DNA of 64,000 nt from Chthonomonadaceae bacterium. GTDB lineage: Bacteria; Armatimonadota; Chthonomonadetes; Chthonomonadales; Chthonomonadaceae. Location: positions 1-64,000 of the forward strand of contig DAIDHN010000003.1 of NCBI GenBank assembly GCA_027459665.1, in the 5' to 3' direction. The notes under the pieces are model-generated. The model made no database searches, was not told the origin of the DNA, and saw only the letters and a list, made by a program, of their open reading frames with translations. The translations under genes were made by a program, and so were the position numbers. Shown one piece after another: positions 17,265 through 25,633 of the stretch. Position 1 is the stretch's first letter. The number at the start of each line of letters is the position of its first letter.

Positions 17265-18452
17265 GTGAAAAATTATTATGTTCTTTCCAATGGGCGTGTA
17301 AAAAGAGAGAATAACTCGCTGGTTGTTGAGAATAGTGACGGCGGAAAAAAGCCCATACCTGTAGAAGATGTGGATAGCCTGTACGTGTACGGCGAGGTTG
17401 ATCTCAACACTCGGCTTCTCAATTTTCTCACCACCAGGCAAATACCCCTGCATATCTTCAACTATTATGGGTACTACGCCGGAAGCTACTATCCTAGAGA
17501 GTACCTTCATTCAGGCTACATGCTGGTGCAGCAGGTAGAGCATTATAGCAACAGCAACCTGCGAATGATACTCGCAAAGGAACTCGTTCGCGCTGCTGCA
17601 CACTCAATGCAGCGCAACCTCGCCTATTACGCAAACCGCAAGGAAGGCTCAATTGAAATGGACGATAATGACGCCGAACCTGGCGGTGAGATTAGCCAGG
17701 ATGCTCCTGTCACCGCCCTGCCGCCGACGGATGAGTATGAGGAAGAAGTAATAGACGCAGCCATGACTGCACCAGCAGACACTGCGAATGAGGCTGAACA
17801 GGACTTCTTTCTGAGCTATGTAAAATTTGATGATCAGCCGCAGAGCCTGCGACTGCTTCAGTCTTCAATCAGCTGGCTGGCAGCCGATATTGATGGCAAA
17901 TCAAATATATATGACCTCATGGGCATCGAGGGTAAAATGCGTGAGCAGTATTATCAGGCGTGGCGCCACATATTGCGAGAAGGCTGGGCGTTTGAGCGCC
18001 GGGTACGGCGTCCGCCAGATAACGAGGTGAACGCCCTCATCTCATTTGGCAACTCAGTAATCTACACATCATGCTTAAGTGAAATCTACCGTACTCAGCT
18101 GGCACCGACTATATCGTACCTGCATGAACCGGGTGTCAGAAGGTTTTCCCTGGCGCTGGATCTTTCAGAGATATTTAAGCCGTTGCTTGTAGACCGGGCT
18201 ATATTCAGGTTGATCAACACAGGGCAGTTAACTGCAAAACACTTCGACAGCTCTATGGAAGGCTGTTTTCTTACCGATGCCGGCAAACGTATCTACCTGC
18301 AGGCGCTTGAAGAGCGTCTGTCGGCCACCATCAGACATCGGCGCCTTGGGAGACACGTTTCCTATCGTCACCTCATCAGGCTGGAATGCTACAAACTGAT
18401 ACGTCATTTCACGCGGGTAGAGGAATACAGGGCATTCAGAGCATGGTGGTAG
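17265..18452 (+). CDS. cas1: Cas1 integrase with an acidic insertion
   Basis: 395 residues from GTG 17265, chosen for GGAGG at 17251-17255; ATG 17247 is possible but lies before that site. Cas1 integrates prespacers into CRISPR arrays. The N-terminal beta domain (NYYVLSNGRVKRENN, IFNYYGYYAGSYYPREYLH) and the catalytic domain are canonical: E222 in LMGIEGKMREQYY, H287 in SYLHEPGVRRFS, D299 in LALDLSEIFKP. Between RNLAYYANRK and the catalytic Glu there are about 90 residues where about 30 is usual; the extra ~58 residues (about 127-185) are acidic and rich in Ala, Pro, Thr. The frame is intact through it. Confidence 0.95.
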   Translation: MKNYYVLSNGRVKRENNSLVVENSDGGKKPIPVEDVDSLYVYGEVDLNTRLLNFLTTRQIPLHIFNYYGYYAGSYYPREYLHSGYMLVQQVEHYSNSNLRMILAKELVRAAAHSMQRNLAYYANRKEGSIEMDDNDAEPGGEISQDAPVTALPPTDEYEEEVIDAAMTAPADTANEAEQDFFLSYVKFDDQPQSLRLLQSSISWLAADIDGKSNIYDLMGIEGKMREQYYQAWRHILREGWAFERRVRRPPDNEVNALISFGNSVIYTSCLSEIYRTQLAPTISYLHEPGVRRFSLALDLSEIFKPLLVDRAIFRLINTGQLTAKHFDSSMEGCFLTDAGKRIYLQALEERLSATIRHRRLGRHVSYRHLIRLECYKLIRHFTRVEEYRAFRAWW

Positions 18453-18495
18453 CCTGGAACTACATGTATAGTGTGCCGCACTCAAGGAGAATGGC

Positions 18496-18759
18496 ATGTA
18501 TGTTATTCTTGTATATGATGTAAATGAAAAGCGCGTTGGCAAAATATGCAAATACCTCAAGCGCTATTTGCCCAGAGTGCAAAACTCTGTGTTTGAAGGT
18601 GATTTGTCAGATTCGAAACTGGCAGCTATGAAAAAGGGATTGGGCAAGTTCATTGATACTGAAGAAGACTGCGTGCTGCTATGGGTTATGCGTGACGCAG
18701 CATTGGTAGACCGGCAAATAGTGGGCAGTGAGAAATTGCCTGTCAGCAATTTTATCTAG
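18496..18759 (+). CDS. cas2: Cas2 adaptation protein
   Basis: 87 residues, the standard length. Cas2 forms the dimer bridging two Cas1 dimers in the integration complex. The first strand MYVILVYDVNEKRVGKICKY carries the conserved Asp (D8), followed by YLPRVQNSVFEGDLS, the usual second half of the ferredoxin fold. It starts 43 bases after cas1, with AAGGAGA about eight bases upstream. It is the last gene of the operon; the convergent tkt terminator lies beyond it. Confidence 0.96.
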   Translation: MYVILVYDVNEKRVGKICKYLKRYLPRVQNSVFEGDLSDSKLAAMKKGLGKFIDTEEDCVLLWVMRDAALVDRQIVGSEKLPVSNFI

Positions 18760-18812
18760 AAACCACTTGCCGTTTACCTCAGTCCGGTACACACAATATA
18801 TACAGTTCTATC

Positions 18813-18865
18813 AAAAAAAGGCAGCCTGCCCGTGAATGCAAAAAATGCACTGCGAACAGGCTGCC
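18813..18865 (-). terminator. Rho-independent terminator of tkt
   Basis: On the minus strand a stem GGCAGCCTG...CAGGCTGCC (18865 to 18820, nine pairs, long loop with its own short TGCATT/AATGCA pairing) is followed by seven T (18819-18813). It lies 14 bases after the tkt stop and also faces the end of the cas operon. Confidence 0.85.
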
Positions 18866-18878
18866 CCATGCTATACAG

Positions 18879-20714
18879 CTACAGCGTGCGCACTGCCTGC
18901 ACAATATGCTCTGCATCCAGCCCGGCGCTGGCGAGCATCTCTTCCGGTTTGCCAGAGCCTGGAATATGGCGGACAGCCAGGCGGGTGAGAGCCGGCGCCG
19001 GTCGCCCGGCAAACACCTCAAGCACTGCATCTGCCAGCCCGCCTTCCGGCCAGTGGTCTTCCACAGTGATCAGATGCCCGCACTCATTCGCAGCCTTTTC
19101 AACCGTAGCCGCATCCACCGGCTTTACAGAGTAGAGGTCAATCACTCGCACATGAATACCCTCTGCTGCCAGTGTATCTGCCGCCTTGAGTGCCTCATGC
19201 AGGGTAATGCCTGCAGCAAAAATCGCAGCCTTGTCTGAAGCGGAAGAGCGAAGCGTCTTGCTGCCGCCAATCGGAAAACTCTCATTCTCATCGTACAGCA
19301 CAGGAGTTTTTTCGCGGGTGGTGCGCAGGTAGTTGATGCCTTTTCGGGTTGCCATCTGAGCCACCAAATGCACCGTGGTGGTTGCGCAGGAGGGGTACAG
19401 CACCACGCTGCCATGCACGGCACGCATCATTGCCAGGTCTTCCAGCGCCATTTGCGAAGGGCCGTCTTCTCCAATAGAAACGCCTGCATGCGAGCCTGCA
19501 AGGTTCAGGTTGGCGCGTGATATGGCCGCCATGCGAATCTGGTCGTAAGCGCGTGAGAAAAAGGCGGCGAAAGTAGAAGCGAAAGGCACCTTGCCGCGCA
19601 CCTGCATTCCCACTGCAGTGCTTACCAGCTGCTGCTCTGCTATGTACACCTCAGTGAAGCGGTCTGGGTAGACTTTCTTGAATTTCTCGGCAAAAGTAGA
19701 GTTGCTCACCTCGCCGTCCATCACAACCACCTCAGGCTTGGCGGCACCCAGGCTAACCAGCGCATCGCCGTACGCCTCGCGGGTAGATGCCTTGCTCCCC
19801 CTGGCGTACTGAGGCGGCTGGAAGGTAGAATGCCCGGAGACGCCTGCAGCAGCGCTGCGTGCCTTCAGAGTGTTTACTTTTATGTTGCAGGCAGGGTTGC
19901 CCAATTCTGCCAGCGCGCGTTCTGCATCTGCAGCAGGCAGCGCCTTGCCGTGCCATCCGTCATGGTTGGCCAGAAACGAAACCCCAGCCCCCTTCTCGGT
20001 TTTGGCAACAATCATCACCGGTTTGTCAGATGCCTCCGCCTCTTTGTAGGCAGCGGCCACAGCCTCTACGTCCAGCCCATTTATCTCAATGGCATGCCAT
20101 CCAAAAGCACGTGCGCGAGCCGCGTAAATCTCTCCATGCCACTCAAGCATTGTTGGCCCGCGCTGTCCCAGGCGGTTCATGTCTATAATGGCAACCAGGT
20201 TATTCAGCTCATAGTGGCCGCCAAGCTCCATCGCCTCATAATTGCTGCCCTCGGCCATTTCGCTGTCGCCCAGCAGCACCCAAACCTTCAGCGGCAGTTT
20301 ATCCAGTTTGGCGCTCAGCGCTATACCTACGCCGGCAGGAAGCCCCTGGCCCAGAGAGCCGGTTGCCAGGTCTACATAAGGCAGGCCATTGGGCAGCGGC
20401 ACCGGATGCCCTTCAATGGGACTGCCCATTTTGCGAAGACTAAGCAGCTGCTCATCTGTTAGCACCCCCGCTGCCTTGAACATCGAGTAGAGCAGTGGTG
20501 CTGCATGCCCTTTGCTGAAAATCAGCCTGTCGTTTGCATTGTTGTGAGGGTCTGCAAAGTCATAGTGCAGATACTCGGCAAGCAGCACTGCCATCAGGTC
20601 TGCTGCCGACATACTGGAAGTTGGGTGGCCAGAACCTGCTGCAGTAGTGCACCGTATACTGTCTGCCCGAAGCTGAGTAGCCAGCTCTTTCCAGACCTGA
20701 GTGTTAGATGTCAT
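18879..20714 (-). CDS. tkt: Transketolase
   Basis: Moves two-carbon units in the pentose phosphate pathway using thiamine diphosphate. 611 residues from ATG 20714, which fits the upstream GAAGGAG better than the ATG three codons earlier. The N-terminal domain has GSGHPTSSMSAADLMAVL, SKGHAAPLLYSM and the ThDP-binding GDSEMAEGSNYEAM...NNLVAIIDMN. The pyrimidine-binding domain has HAGVSIGEDGPSQMALEDLA, and the C-terminal domain ends GRPAPALTRLAV...IPGSGKPEE. It is about 50 residues shorter than E. coli Tkt and closer to the short, animal-like or split transketolases joined into one chain. Confidence 0.93.
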   Translation of the reverse strand: MTSNTQVWKELATQLRADSIRCTTAAGSGHPTSSMSAADLMAVLLAEYLHYDFADPHNNANDRLIFSKGHAAPLLYSMFKAAGVLTDEQLLSLRKMGSPIEGHPVPLPNGLPYVDLATGSLGQGLPAGVGIALSAKLDKLPLKVWVLLGDSEMAEGSNYEAMELGGHYELNNLVAIIDMNRLGQRGPTMLEWHGEIYAARARAFGWHAIEINGLDVEAVAAAYKEAEASDKPVMIVAKTEKGAGVSFLANHDGWHGKALPAADAERALAELGNPACNIKVNTLKARSAAAGVSGHSTFQPPQYARGSKASTREAYGDALVSLGAAKPEVVVMDGEVSNSTFAEKFKKVYPDRFTEVYIAEQQLVSTAVGMQVRGKVPFASTFAAFFSRAYDQIRMAAISRANLNLAGSHAGVSIGEDGPSQMALEDLAMMRAVHGSVVLYPSCATTTVHLVAQMATRKGINYLRTTREKTPVLYDENESFPIGGSKTLRSSASDKAAIFAAGITLHEALKAADTLAAEGIHVRVIDLYSVKPVDAATVEKAANECGHLITVEDHWPEGGLADAVLEVFAGRPAPALTRLAVRHIPGSGKPEEMLASAGLDAEHIVQAVRTL

Positions 20715-20789
20715 TGGTAACATACTCCTTCATGTATTGACCGGCAGGCTCAGCCATGCCGTTTCTCTGCTGTCGTAAACTCACACCAG

Positions 20790-23042
20790 TTATTTTACCG
20801 GTTCCAGGCGGGCAATCGAAAGCAGCAGCTTTTTAATGCCTACATTGGGAAAAGCAATCTCTGCCGCAGCACTGTCTCCTTCACCCGACACTTTCACCAC
20901 CACCCCCACGCCAAACTGACTGTGCCGCACCTTCTGACCAATGCGCAAATCTGAACCGCCCTCACGCCGATGCCGCTCAGCAGGCGAAACAGGCGCTTCT
21001 TCCCACAACCGCTTTGGCGGAGAAGAGGAGGCAAACAGTGCGTCGTCAGAACGGGAACGACTTGCGCGAGGCGCCGGGCGATTGTGAAACAGGTGCAGCG
21101 GTATGTCTTCCAAAAATCGGGAGGGAGGGTTGAAAGAAACGCCGTAGAAAGAAGAGCGCCGAAGTGCATGGCTCAAAAGCACCTCACGCTGTGCGCGGGT
21201 AATGCCAACATAGCAAAGCCTGCGTTCCTCTTCCAGCTCTTTGTCACTGGTAAGCGACCGGGCATGCGGAAATACCTGCTCTTCCATTCCTACCAGAAAC
21301 ACCACCCCAAACTCCAGTCCCTTTGCCGAATGCAAAGTCATCAAGGTTACTGCGTTGGCCCCCGCTTCCAGACTGTCTATGTCTGAAACCAGCGAAACGC
21401 GTTCGAGAAAACCTGTTACAGACGGGTTTTCATCTTCATTCCAGTATTCTTCTGCTGCTATCAGCAATTCTTTCAGGTTCTCCAGCCTTCCTTGCGCTTC
21501 CAGTGTGTTTTCAGCCTGCAGAGCAGCCAGGTACCCGCTCTTCTCCAGAATAAGCAGCAATAGTACCGACACAGGCAGCTTTTCGCGTTCCTGCTGCAAT
21601 GCCTGCAAAAGCTCTGCAAACATCTGCAGTTTCTTACGCGTGCGTGAAGCAATAGAATGCATTTCGCCGCACTGCAGCAAAATATCCCACAAACTCGCTT
21701 CCGATACCACCATCTCTTCATCCAGAGCCTTCAGGCTGGTAGCGCCAATGCCGCGCGCCGGCACATTCAGAATGCGTTTCATGCTTACACTATCGCGAGG
21801 GTTTTGTATCACTCGCAGATAGGCAATTGCATCTTTTATCTCTTTGCGGTCATAAAAACGCGTGCCGCCTGCAATGCGGTGAGGAATGTTCCACGCGCGC
21901 AGCATATCTTCCAGCACGCGAGACTGGGCATTGGTACGGTAGAGAATGGCAAAATCATGCCAGCTGTATCCGCCGCCTCGCACTCGCTCCAGCACAGTGC
22001 GCGCCACCCACTCGGCCTCGGTTTTTTCGTTCTCTGCTTCGTATAGCTGCAAGGGGATGCCGACACCGTTTTCCGTCCAGAGATGCTTCTCCTTGCGCCC
22101 ACGGTTTTGGCTCACTACCGCGTGCGCCGCATCCAGTATGGTTTGGGTAGACCGGTAATTCTGCTCCAGCTTCAGCACCAGTGCTTCAGGGTAGTCTGTT
22201 TCAAAACGCAGAATAATCCCCACATCTGCTCCGCGCCAGCCGTACACCGACTGGTCGTCATCTCCCACAACAAAAAGGTTTCTGTGCTTTTGCGCAAGCA
22301 GGCTGACAATCTGGTACTGAGCCATATTCACATCCTGATATTCATCAACCAGAATGTAGCGAAACCGCTGCTGCAGCGTTTCTCTCACCTGCTCATTCTT
22401 CTGCAAAAGCAGAACTGTTTCAGACAGTAAATCGTCAAAATCGAGGGCATTGCTGTTGCGCAGCATCTGCTGGTACAGCGGGTATACCTTTCCGCACATA
22501 TCTTCAAAAAAGCCGTGAAAATATTCATGCCACATATTGGGCAGTATCATTTTCTCTTTTGCACGGCTAATGTGAGACAGAATAGAGCGAGGGGTAAACT
22601 TGCTTTCGTCCAGTTCGAGCCGTTTCAGGCATTCACGCACCAGCAGAATCTGGTCTGTATCATCGTACACCACAAAATTGCGGTCCAAGCCATGTTCCAG
22701 CGCAAACTCACGCAGCAGCCGGGCACAAATAGAGTGAAAGGTACCGAGGCGAACCCTGCGCGCTGTAGATTCTCCCGTCAGCTTTTCAAGCCTCTCGCGC
22801 ATTTCACTGGCCGCCTTGTTGGTAAAAGTAACTGCCAGAATTTGATAGGGCGGTACCTGGCAGGCTTCTATCAGATACGCAGCACGATAGGTAAGCACCC
22901 TGGTTTTGCCGCTTCCCGCGCCTGCAAAAAGCAGAAGAGGTCCTTCTGTAGCACGTACTGCCTCGCGCTGCACCGAATTCAGACTCTCCAGCAGAGGCTG
23001 CAATGTCTGCGGCATTTCCAACGGGCGCTCACCTTGATTCAT
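20790..23042 (-). CDS. pcrA: UvrD/PcrA-type DNA helicase
   Basis: An SF1A 3'-5' helicase for nucleotide-excision and replication repair. 750 residues. Motifs: QREAVRATEGPLLLFAGAGSGKTRVL (Q-motif and Walker A, residues ~24-49), TFTNKAASEMRERL (Ia), LVDEYQDVN (II), VGDDDQSVYGWRGAD (III), LEQNYRSTQTILDAA (IV), VTLMTLHSAKGLEFGVVFL (V) and VGITRAQREV (VI). The C-terminus (after about 690) ends with the DLRIGQKVRHSQFGVGVVVKV Tudor-like element found in PcrA, which binds RNA polymerase. That tail favours PcrA over UvrD or Rep. Confidence 0.95.
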   Translation of the reverse strand: MNQGERPLEMPQTLQPLLESLNSVQREAVRATEGPLLLFAGAGSGKTRVLTYRAAYLIEACQVPPYQILAVTFTNKAASEMRERLEKLTGESTARRVRLGTFHSICARLLREFALEHGLDRNFVVYDDTDQILLVRECLKRLELDESKFTPRSILSHISRAKEKMILPNMWHEYFHGFFEDMCGKVYPLYQQMLRNSNALDFDDLLSETVLLLQKNEQVRETLQQRFRYILVDEYQDVNMAQYQIVSLLAQKHRNLFVVGDDDQSVYGWRGADVGIILRFETDYPEALVLKLEQNYRSTQTILDAAHAVVSQNRGRKEKHLWTENGVGIPLQLYEAENEKTEAEWVARTVLERVRGGGYSWHDFAILYRTNAQSRVLEDMLRAWNIPHRIAGGTRFYDRKEIKDAIAYLRVIQNPRDSVSMKRILNVPARGIGATSLKALDEEMVVSEASLWDILLQCGEMHSIASRTRKKLQMFAELLQALQQEREKLPVSVLLLLILEKSGYLAALQAENTLEAQGRLENLKELLIAAEEYWNEDENPSVTGFLERVSLVSDIDSLEAGANAVTLMTLHSAKGLEFGVVFLVGMEEQVFPHARSLTSDKELEEERRLCYVGITRAQREVLLSHALRRSSFYGVSFNPPSRFLEDIPLHLFHNRPAPRASRSRSDDALFASSSPPKRLWEEAPVSPAERHRREGGSDLRIGQKVRHSQFGVGVVVKVSGEGDSAAAEIAFPNVGIKKLLLSIARLEPVK

Positions 23043-23128
23043 GCTCCATTTCTCCAGAGAAAATCAGGATACCCAATTATACCGCTTCTTTCTGTGCAGA
23101 GCCTCTCTGCCTCACCCAAAACAAATTC

Positions 23129-23157
23129 TTGACATTCTCATCGGGTTTCTGTAGAAT
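23129..23157 (+). promoter_or_regulatory. Sigma-70 promoter of the mscL-kynU-kynB operon
   Basis: TTGACA (23129-23134) and TAGAAT (23152-23157) with exactly 17 bases between them. The predicted start leaves a leader of about 107 bases before mscL, in which no known riboswitch was recognised. Confidence 0.8.
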
Positions 23158-23271
23158 ATCCATGCAGCATATGCAAAATAACCGACTGCCAGCAAACAGC
23201 AAAACGCCTGCAGTACACTAAAATACCACTCTGCAACACTTACTGCACCGCACGCAAAAAAGGAGTATGAA

Positions 23272-23712
23272 ATGTCTTTCGCATCCGATTTCAAAGCGTT
23301 TATCAACAAGGGGAATGTTGTCGATCTTGCAGTAGCGGTAGTGATCGGCGGCGCTTTCGGCAAAATTGTTACCTCTTTTGTAAACGACATCATTATGCCG
23401 CCCATAGGGCTGCTGCTGGGCAAGGTAGACTTCAGCCAGCTTTACATCGCTCTCAACGGCACACACTACGACACTCTGGATGCTGCAAAAAAGGCAGGTG
23501 CCCCCATACTAAGTTACGGCGTGTTCATCAACACCATCATCAATTTCATCATCGTGGCTCTGGCAGTCTTTATGGTGGTGCGTGCGGTATCAAAACTGCA
23601 GAAAGCACCCGCCCCTGCCGATCCAACTACCAAAGAGTGCCCGTTCTGCATCAGCAGCATTCCGCTTGCTGCAACCCGCTGCCCCAGCTGCACATCACAG
23701 CTCAACGCCTAA
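23272..23712 (+). CDS. mscL: Large-conductance mechanosensitive channel with C-terminal zinc ribbon
   Basis: A pentameric emergency valve of the inner membrane that opens under hypo-osmotic stress. 146 residues. TM1 is [20 protein letters not shown] with the conserved Asn and Gly hinge residues, followed by [18 protein letters not shown]2 is [21 protein letters not shown]. The cytoplasmic end, instead of a plain helix bundle, carries a four-cysteine zinc ribbon (CPFC at residues 123-126 and CPSC at 139-142), an addition seen in some bacterial MscL proteins. AAGGAG precedes the ATG. kynU starts six bases after its stop. Confidence 0.95.
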   Translation: MSFASDFKAFINKGNVVDLAVAVVIGGAFGKIVTSFVNDIIMPPIGLLLGKVDFSQLYIALNGTHYDTLDAAKKAGAPILSYGVFINTIINFIIVALAVFMVVRAVSKLQKAPAPADPTTKECPFCISSIPLAATRCPSCTSQLNA

Positions 23713-23718
23713 CAGGGC

Positions 23719-25005
23719 ATGGAAGCAGAACACGGCTCTCTGAAGGCTTTTGAAGAAGAAGCAAAACAGCTGGATGCAGACACTTTGTCTGCATCCAGCA
23801 GAAGCCATTTCTACCTGCCTGAAAACCGCGTCTACCTGGATGGCAACTCACTCGGTCTGCTCTCACGCGAGGCCGAGGCTTCGCTGATTGAGGCATTGCA
23901 GGCATGGAAGCAGCATCAGGTGCTGGGCTGGACAGAGGGCAAAGCGCCCTGGTTTTTTCTGGCCGAAAACCTGGGCACCGCCCTAGCGCGGATAATGGGG
24001 GCACAACCGGAAGAAGTGGTGGCAGCAAACTCTACTACAGTAAACCTGCACCAGCTGCTTGCAACCCTGTATAACCCAAAGCTGCCGGCAAAAAACATTC
24101 TCTGCGATGCATCTGCCTTCCCTTCAGACATCTACGCTCTGCAAAGCAGCCTGCATTTGCGGGGAGCAAATGCACAGCATCTGCAAATGATCCATCCGGG
24201 TGCAGATGGTTTGCTGCATGAAGAGGAGATTGCCGCCAGAATGGATTCCTCTGTGCAGCTTGTGCTGCTGCCCTCTGTTGTGTACACCACCGGCCAGCTG
24301 CTCGATATGAAACGGCTTGCACAGCATGCCGCCCGGCATTCTATACTCATTGGCTTCGACTGCTCGCACTCCGCGGGAGTAGTGGAACATCAGCTGCATG
24401 ACTGGGGAGTAGATTTCGCTTTCTGGTGTACCTACAAATACCTCAACGGCGGACCAGGGGCATCTGCAGCACTCTTCCTGCACAACAAACACCACGGGGT
24501 TTTGCCCGGCATGGCAGGCTGGTTCAGCTCAGAAAAAACACGCCAGTTTGATATGGCTCACACACTCGCCCCTGCTGCCGGGGCCGGCGCTCTGCAGATC
24601 GGCACCCCCAACATTCTCAGCATGGCCCCGCTCTCTGGGGCGCTTTCGCTTATAGAGCAGGCAGGCATAGGGGCAATACGCGCCAGGTCGCTGGCTCTCA
24701 CAGATTATCTTATCCGCATGGCGCATACTGTTTTGGCGCCTTACGATGTGGCTGTAGCAACCCCGCTGCAGCAGGAACGAAGGGGCGGGCATGTGGCCCT
24801 GCGGCATCCGCAGGCACGGCAGCTTTGCCTGCTGCTGCGCGAACAGGGCATTCTGCCCGACCACCGCCCGCCCGACATCATACGCCTCGCTCCTGCGCCT
24901 CTGTACAACTCTTTTCACGACTGCTTTACCGCTCTGCAGAAACTGCACGCTCTGTTGGCAAGCGGCGCCATAACCGGCTGCACCTCTGCAGCGCTGATAC
25001 CATGA
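23719..25005 (+). CDS. kynU: Kynureninase
   Basis: A PLP enzyme cleaving kynurenine to anthranilate and alanine. 428 residues, usual length. Family marks: FYLPENRVYLDGNSLGLLSR at the N-terminus, GWTEGKAPWFFLAE, ANSTTVNLHQLL, then IGFDCSHSAGVVEHQLHDW and the PLP lysine in WCTYKYLNGGPGASAALFL; RGGHVALRHPQA is near the C-terminus. Placed six bases after mscL and ten before a formamidase-like gene, so the three form one operon. No tryptophan 2,3-dioxygenase gene is in the window. Confidence 0.94.
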   Translation: MEAEHGSLKAFEEEAKQLDADTLSASSRSHFYLPENRVYLDGNSLGLLSREAEASLIEALQAWKQHQVLGWTEGKAPWFFLAENLGTALARIMGAQPEEVVAANSTTVNLHQLLATLYNPKLPAKNILCDASAFPSDIYALQSSLHLRGANAQHLQMIHPGADGLLHEEEIAARMDSSVQLVLLPSVVYTTGQLLDMKRLAQHAARHSILIGFDCSHSAGVVEHQLHDWGVDFAFWCTYKYLNGGPGASAALFLHNKHHGVLPGMAGWFSSEKTRQFDMAHTLAPAAGAGALQIGTPNILSMAPLSGALSLIEQAGIGAIRARSLALTDYLIRMAHTVLAPYDVAVATPLQQERRGGHVALRHPQARQLCLLLREQGILPDHRPPDIIRLAPAPLYNSFHDCFTALQKLHALLASGAITGCTSAALIP

Positions 25006-25015
25006 GCCAACTGTA

Positions 25016-25633
25016 ATGCCCATTTACGATATCACACAGCCCATAGAGGCAAGCCTCGCAGAGTGGCCCGGAGACACGCCTTTTCTGCTGAACCGCATGC
25101 TCAAAATAGAGGAGGGAAGCAGCGTCAACCTCGGCTCTGTTTCCATGAGCCTGCACACAGGCACGCACGCAGATGCCCCCCGCCACTTCACGCAAACGGG
25201 CGCTGCCATTGAGCAGGTGCCCCTGGAAGTTTACTGCGGGCAAGCCCTGGTGGTAGAAGTGACAGGGGTAGAAACCATTTCGATACCACACCTGCAGGAG
25301 CAAATAGACCACTGGGCGCCCAGGCTGATCATAAAAACATCGGCATGGCTCAACCGCACCGTTTTTCCAGCCGGCATCCCAGTGCTGCAGCAAGATGTGC
25401 CACAGTATCTCAAGCAAAAGGGAGTCTGCCTGCTTGGGGTGGACGTGCCTTCGGTTGATTCATTGGAAAGCAGAGAGCTGCCGATACACCATGCCCTGCA
25501 TCAAAACGGCATTGCCATACTTGAATCGCTGCAGCTGCAGGGCATAGAGCCGGGCAGATACGAACTGATTGCCCTGCCGCTTCCCTTTGCAGGGGCAGAT
25601 GCCTCGCCGGTTCGGGCTATTCTGCGCCGCTGA
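25016..25633 (+). CDS. kynB: Kynurenine formamidase (cyclase-family metal hydrolase)
   Basis: 205 residues. Hydrolyses N-formylkynurenine to kynurenine and formate. The metal-binding signature [12 protein letters not shown] of the cyclase/KynB family is at residues 43-54, preceded by [40 protein letters not shown] is the second conserved block, with the HH pair. Adjacency to kynU makes KynB the natural reading rather than another cyclase-family hydrolase. The 3' end overlaps convergent uvrA by 17 bases. Confidence 0.9.
   Translation: MPIYDITQPIEASLAEWPGDTPFLLNRMLKIEEGSSVNLGSVSMSLHTGTHADAPRHFTQTGAAIEQVPLEVYCGQALVVEVTGVETISIPHLQEQIDHWAPRLIIKTSAWLNRTVFPAGIPVLQQDVPQYLKQKGVCLLGVDVPSVDSLESRELPIHHALHQNGIAILESLQLQGIEPGRYELIALPLPFAGADASPVRAILRR

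Noticed and set aside
10385-18880. A CRISPR array near the cas genes
   Set aside because: No direct repeats of 23-40 bases with regular spacing are present in any gap of the operon or beside it.
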